DNA of 6,392 nucleotides from Phycisphaerales bacterium UBA966 (GTDB taxonomy: Bacteria > Planctomycetota > Phycisphaerae > Phycisphaerales > SM1A02). Position numbers and translations under genes: made by a program. The stretch covers positions 1 to 6,392 of the forward strand of contig DBCE01000148.1 of assembly GCA_002292895.1 (NCBI GenBank), given 5' to 3'. The notes below the pieces were generated by a model, which was not told the DNA's origin, did no database searches, and saw only the letters and a list, made by a program, of their open reading frames with translations. Of the stretch, positions 5,736 to 6,392 are shown piece by piece. Each line of letters starts with the position of its first letter. The stretch's first letter is position 1.

Positions 5736-6392
5736 CCCAAGCCAACCTCCATGTCAAAGCGCACCAAGAAGACTGCATCCACTCCATCCGCCCTACCGCA
5801 CACCCGTATCGAGTCCGACAGCATGGGTGAGATGCATGTCCACCACGAATTGCTGCACGGCGCCACCACGCAGCGCGCCGTGTTGAACTTCCCGGTGAGC
5901 GGCCGACCATTGCCGCCGCAAGTGATTGCTTCGTACCTGGAACTCAAGCGCGCGTGTGCGCAGGCGAACCTGAAGCTTGGTGAATTGAAGCGCGCCAAGG
6001 CAAATGACATTGTGGAATCATGCGAGCGCCTACTGGAAGACTTTGCGGATCGCCGCGCACAAGTGATGCGGCACTTTCCGATTGATATCTATCAGACCGG
6101 TTCCGGCACGAGCACCAACATGAATGTCAATGAGGTGATCGCCAACACCGCAAGCGTCATGCGTGGCAAGCCGATCGGCTCGAAAGACCCGCTGCATCCC
6201 AATGATGACGTCAACTACGGGCAGAGTTCAAACGACACATTCCCAACGGCCATGCAAGTGGCTGGCGCGGTTGCCATTCATGAGCAATTGGTGCCTGCAC
6301 TGAAGCGATTGCATCGCACCCTTGATGCCAAGGCCAAGGCATGGGACAAGCATGTCAAGATTGGTCGAACGCACTTGATGGACGCTACGCCC
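5715..6392 (+). CDS. fumC: class II fumarate hydratase (5' part, runs off the right edge)
   Basis: This TCA-cycle enzyme reversibly hydrates fumarate to L-malate. Class II enzymes are iron-independent homotetramers in the cytoplasm. The visible 226 residues, about half the usual 460-470, include RIESDSMGEMHV (family N-terminus) and QTGSGTSTNMNVNE (GSGT at 129-132). HPNDDVN (161-167, second-site loop), QSSNDTFPTAM (SSND at 171-174, active site) and KIGRTHLMDATP (Thr219-His220) follow. HPND and SSND point to fumarase rather than aspartase. The region before RIES is a Lys/Pro/Thr-rich lead of about 30 residues. The usual GAQTQR motif is replaced by HGATTQRA. Start codons in frame are ATG 5715, 5727 and 5751; none has a Shine-Dalgarno, and no ATG, GTG or TTG exists further upstream in the open frame. 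I chose 5715 because codon use between 5715 and 5751 looks coding. The gene is divergent from the kinase. Confidence 0.95.
   Translation, partial: MPKTMPQPKPTSMSKRTKKTASTPSALPHTRIESDSMGEMHVHHELLHGATTQRAVLNFPVSGRPLPPQVIASYLELKRACAQANLKLGELKRAKANDIVESCERLLEDFADRRAQVMRHFPIDIYQTGSGTSTNMNVNEVIANTASVMRGKPIGSKDPLHPNDDVNYGQSSNDTFPTAMQVAGAVAIHEQLVPALKRLHRTLDAKAKAWDKHVKIGRTHLMDATP

Noticed and set aside
5593..5886. Plus-strand frame beginning at 5593 that overlaps the fumC start
   Set aside because: It is Arg/Pro-rich and out of frame with the clear fumarase translation.

Overview
The window is a moderately GC-rich bacterial chromosome segment with ordinary, tightly packed genes and no mobile element, CRISPR array or phage signature. 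The lineage is probably Planctomycetota, perhaps the Phycisphaerae side. This is an inference from the large membrane Ser/Thr kinase with a C-terminal TPR sensor region, the STAS protein with an ASLG phosphorylation loop, and the near-absence of Shine-Dalgarno sequences. No rRNA or marker gene in the window settles it.

Layout from left to right. (1) Positions 1-252 hold the 3' end of a thioredoxin gene with the WCGPC active site. (2) A 37-nt hairpin and a plausible sigma-70-type promoter lead to tRNA-Ala(GGC) at 405-477, followed by a very strong intrinsic terminator at 487-524. (3) A small STAS-domain protein of the anti-sigma-factor-antagonist type lies at 596-943. (4) A GabD-type aldehyde dehydrogenase at 1039-2478 is most likely an NAD-dependent succinate-semialdehyde dehydrogenase. 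(5) Convergent to it, 5 bp away, is mscL on the minus strand (2484-2918). Upstream of mscL on the same strand, 76 bp away, is an approximately 867-residue Ser/Thr kinase (2995-5598). (6) Divergent from the kinase is the 5' part of fumC, class II fumarase, which runs off the right edge.

Functionally these are housekeeping and signalling genes rather than one pathway. Succinate-semialdehyde dehydrogenase and fumarase both feed the succinate/fumarate/malate part of the TCA cycle, but they are not in one transcription unit. Kinase and mscL may be co-transcribed, which would link a membrane sensor kinase to an osmotic safety valve.

I do not see an obviously new biological system. The most notable patterns are modest. 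Three genes (STAS, aldehyde dehydrogenase, kinase) have a TAnnnT hexamer exactly 6 nt before a start codon and no Shine-Dalgarno, which suggests leaderless transcription. The aldehyde dehydrogenase has cofactor and substrate-loop residues unlike E. coli GabD. The fumC gene carries an unusual Pro/Lys-rich N-terminal repeat that begins before its first possible start codon.
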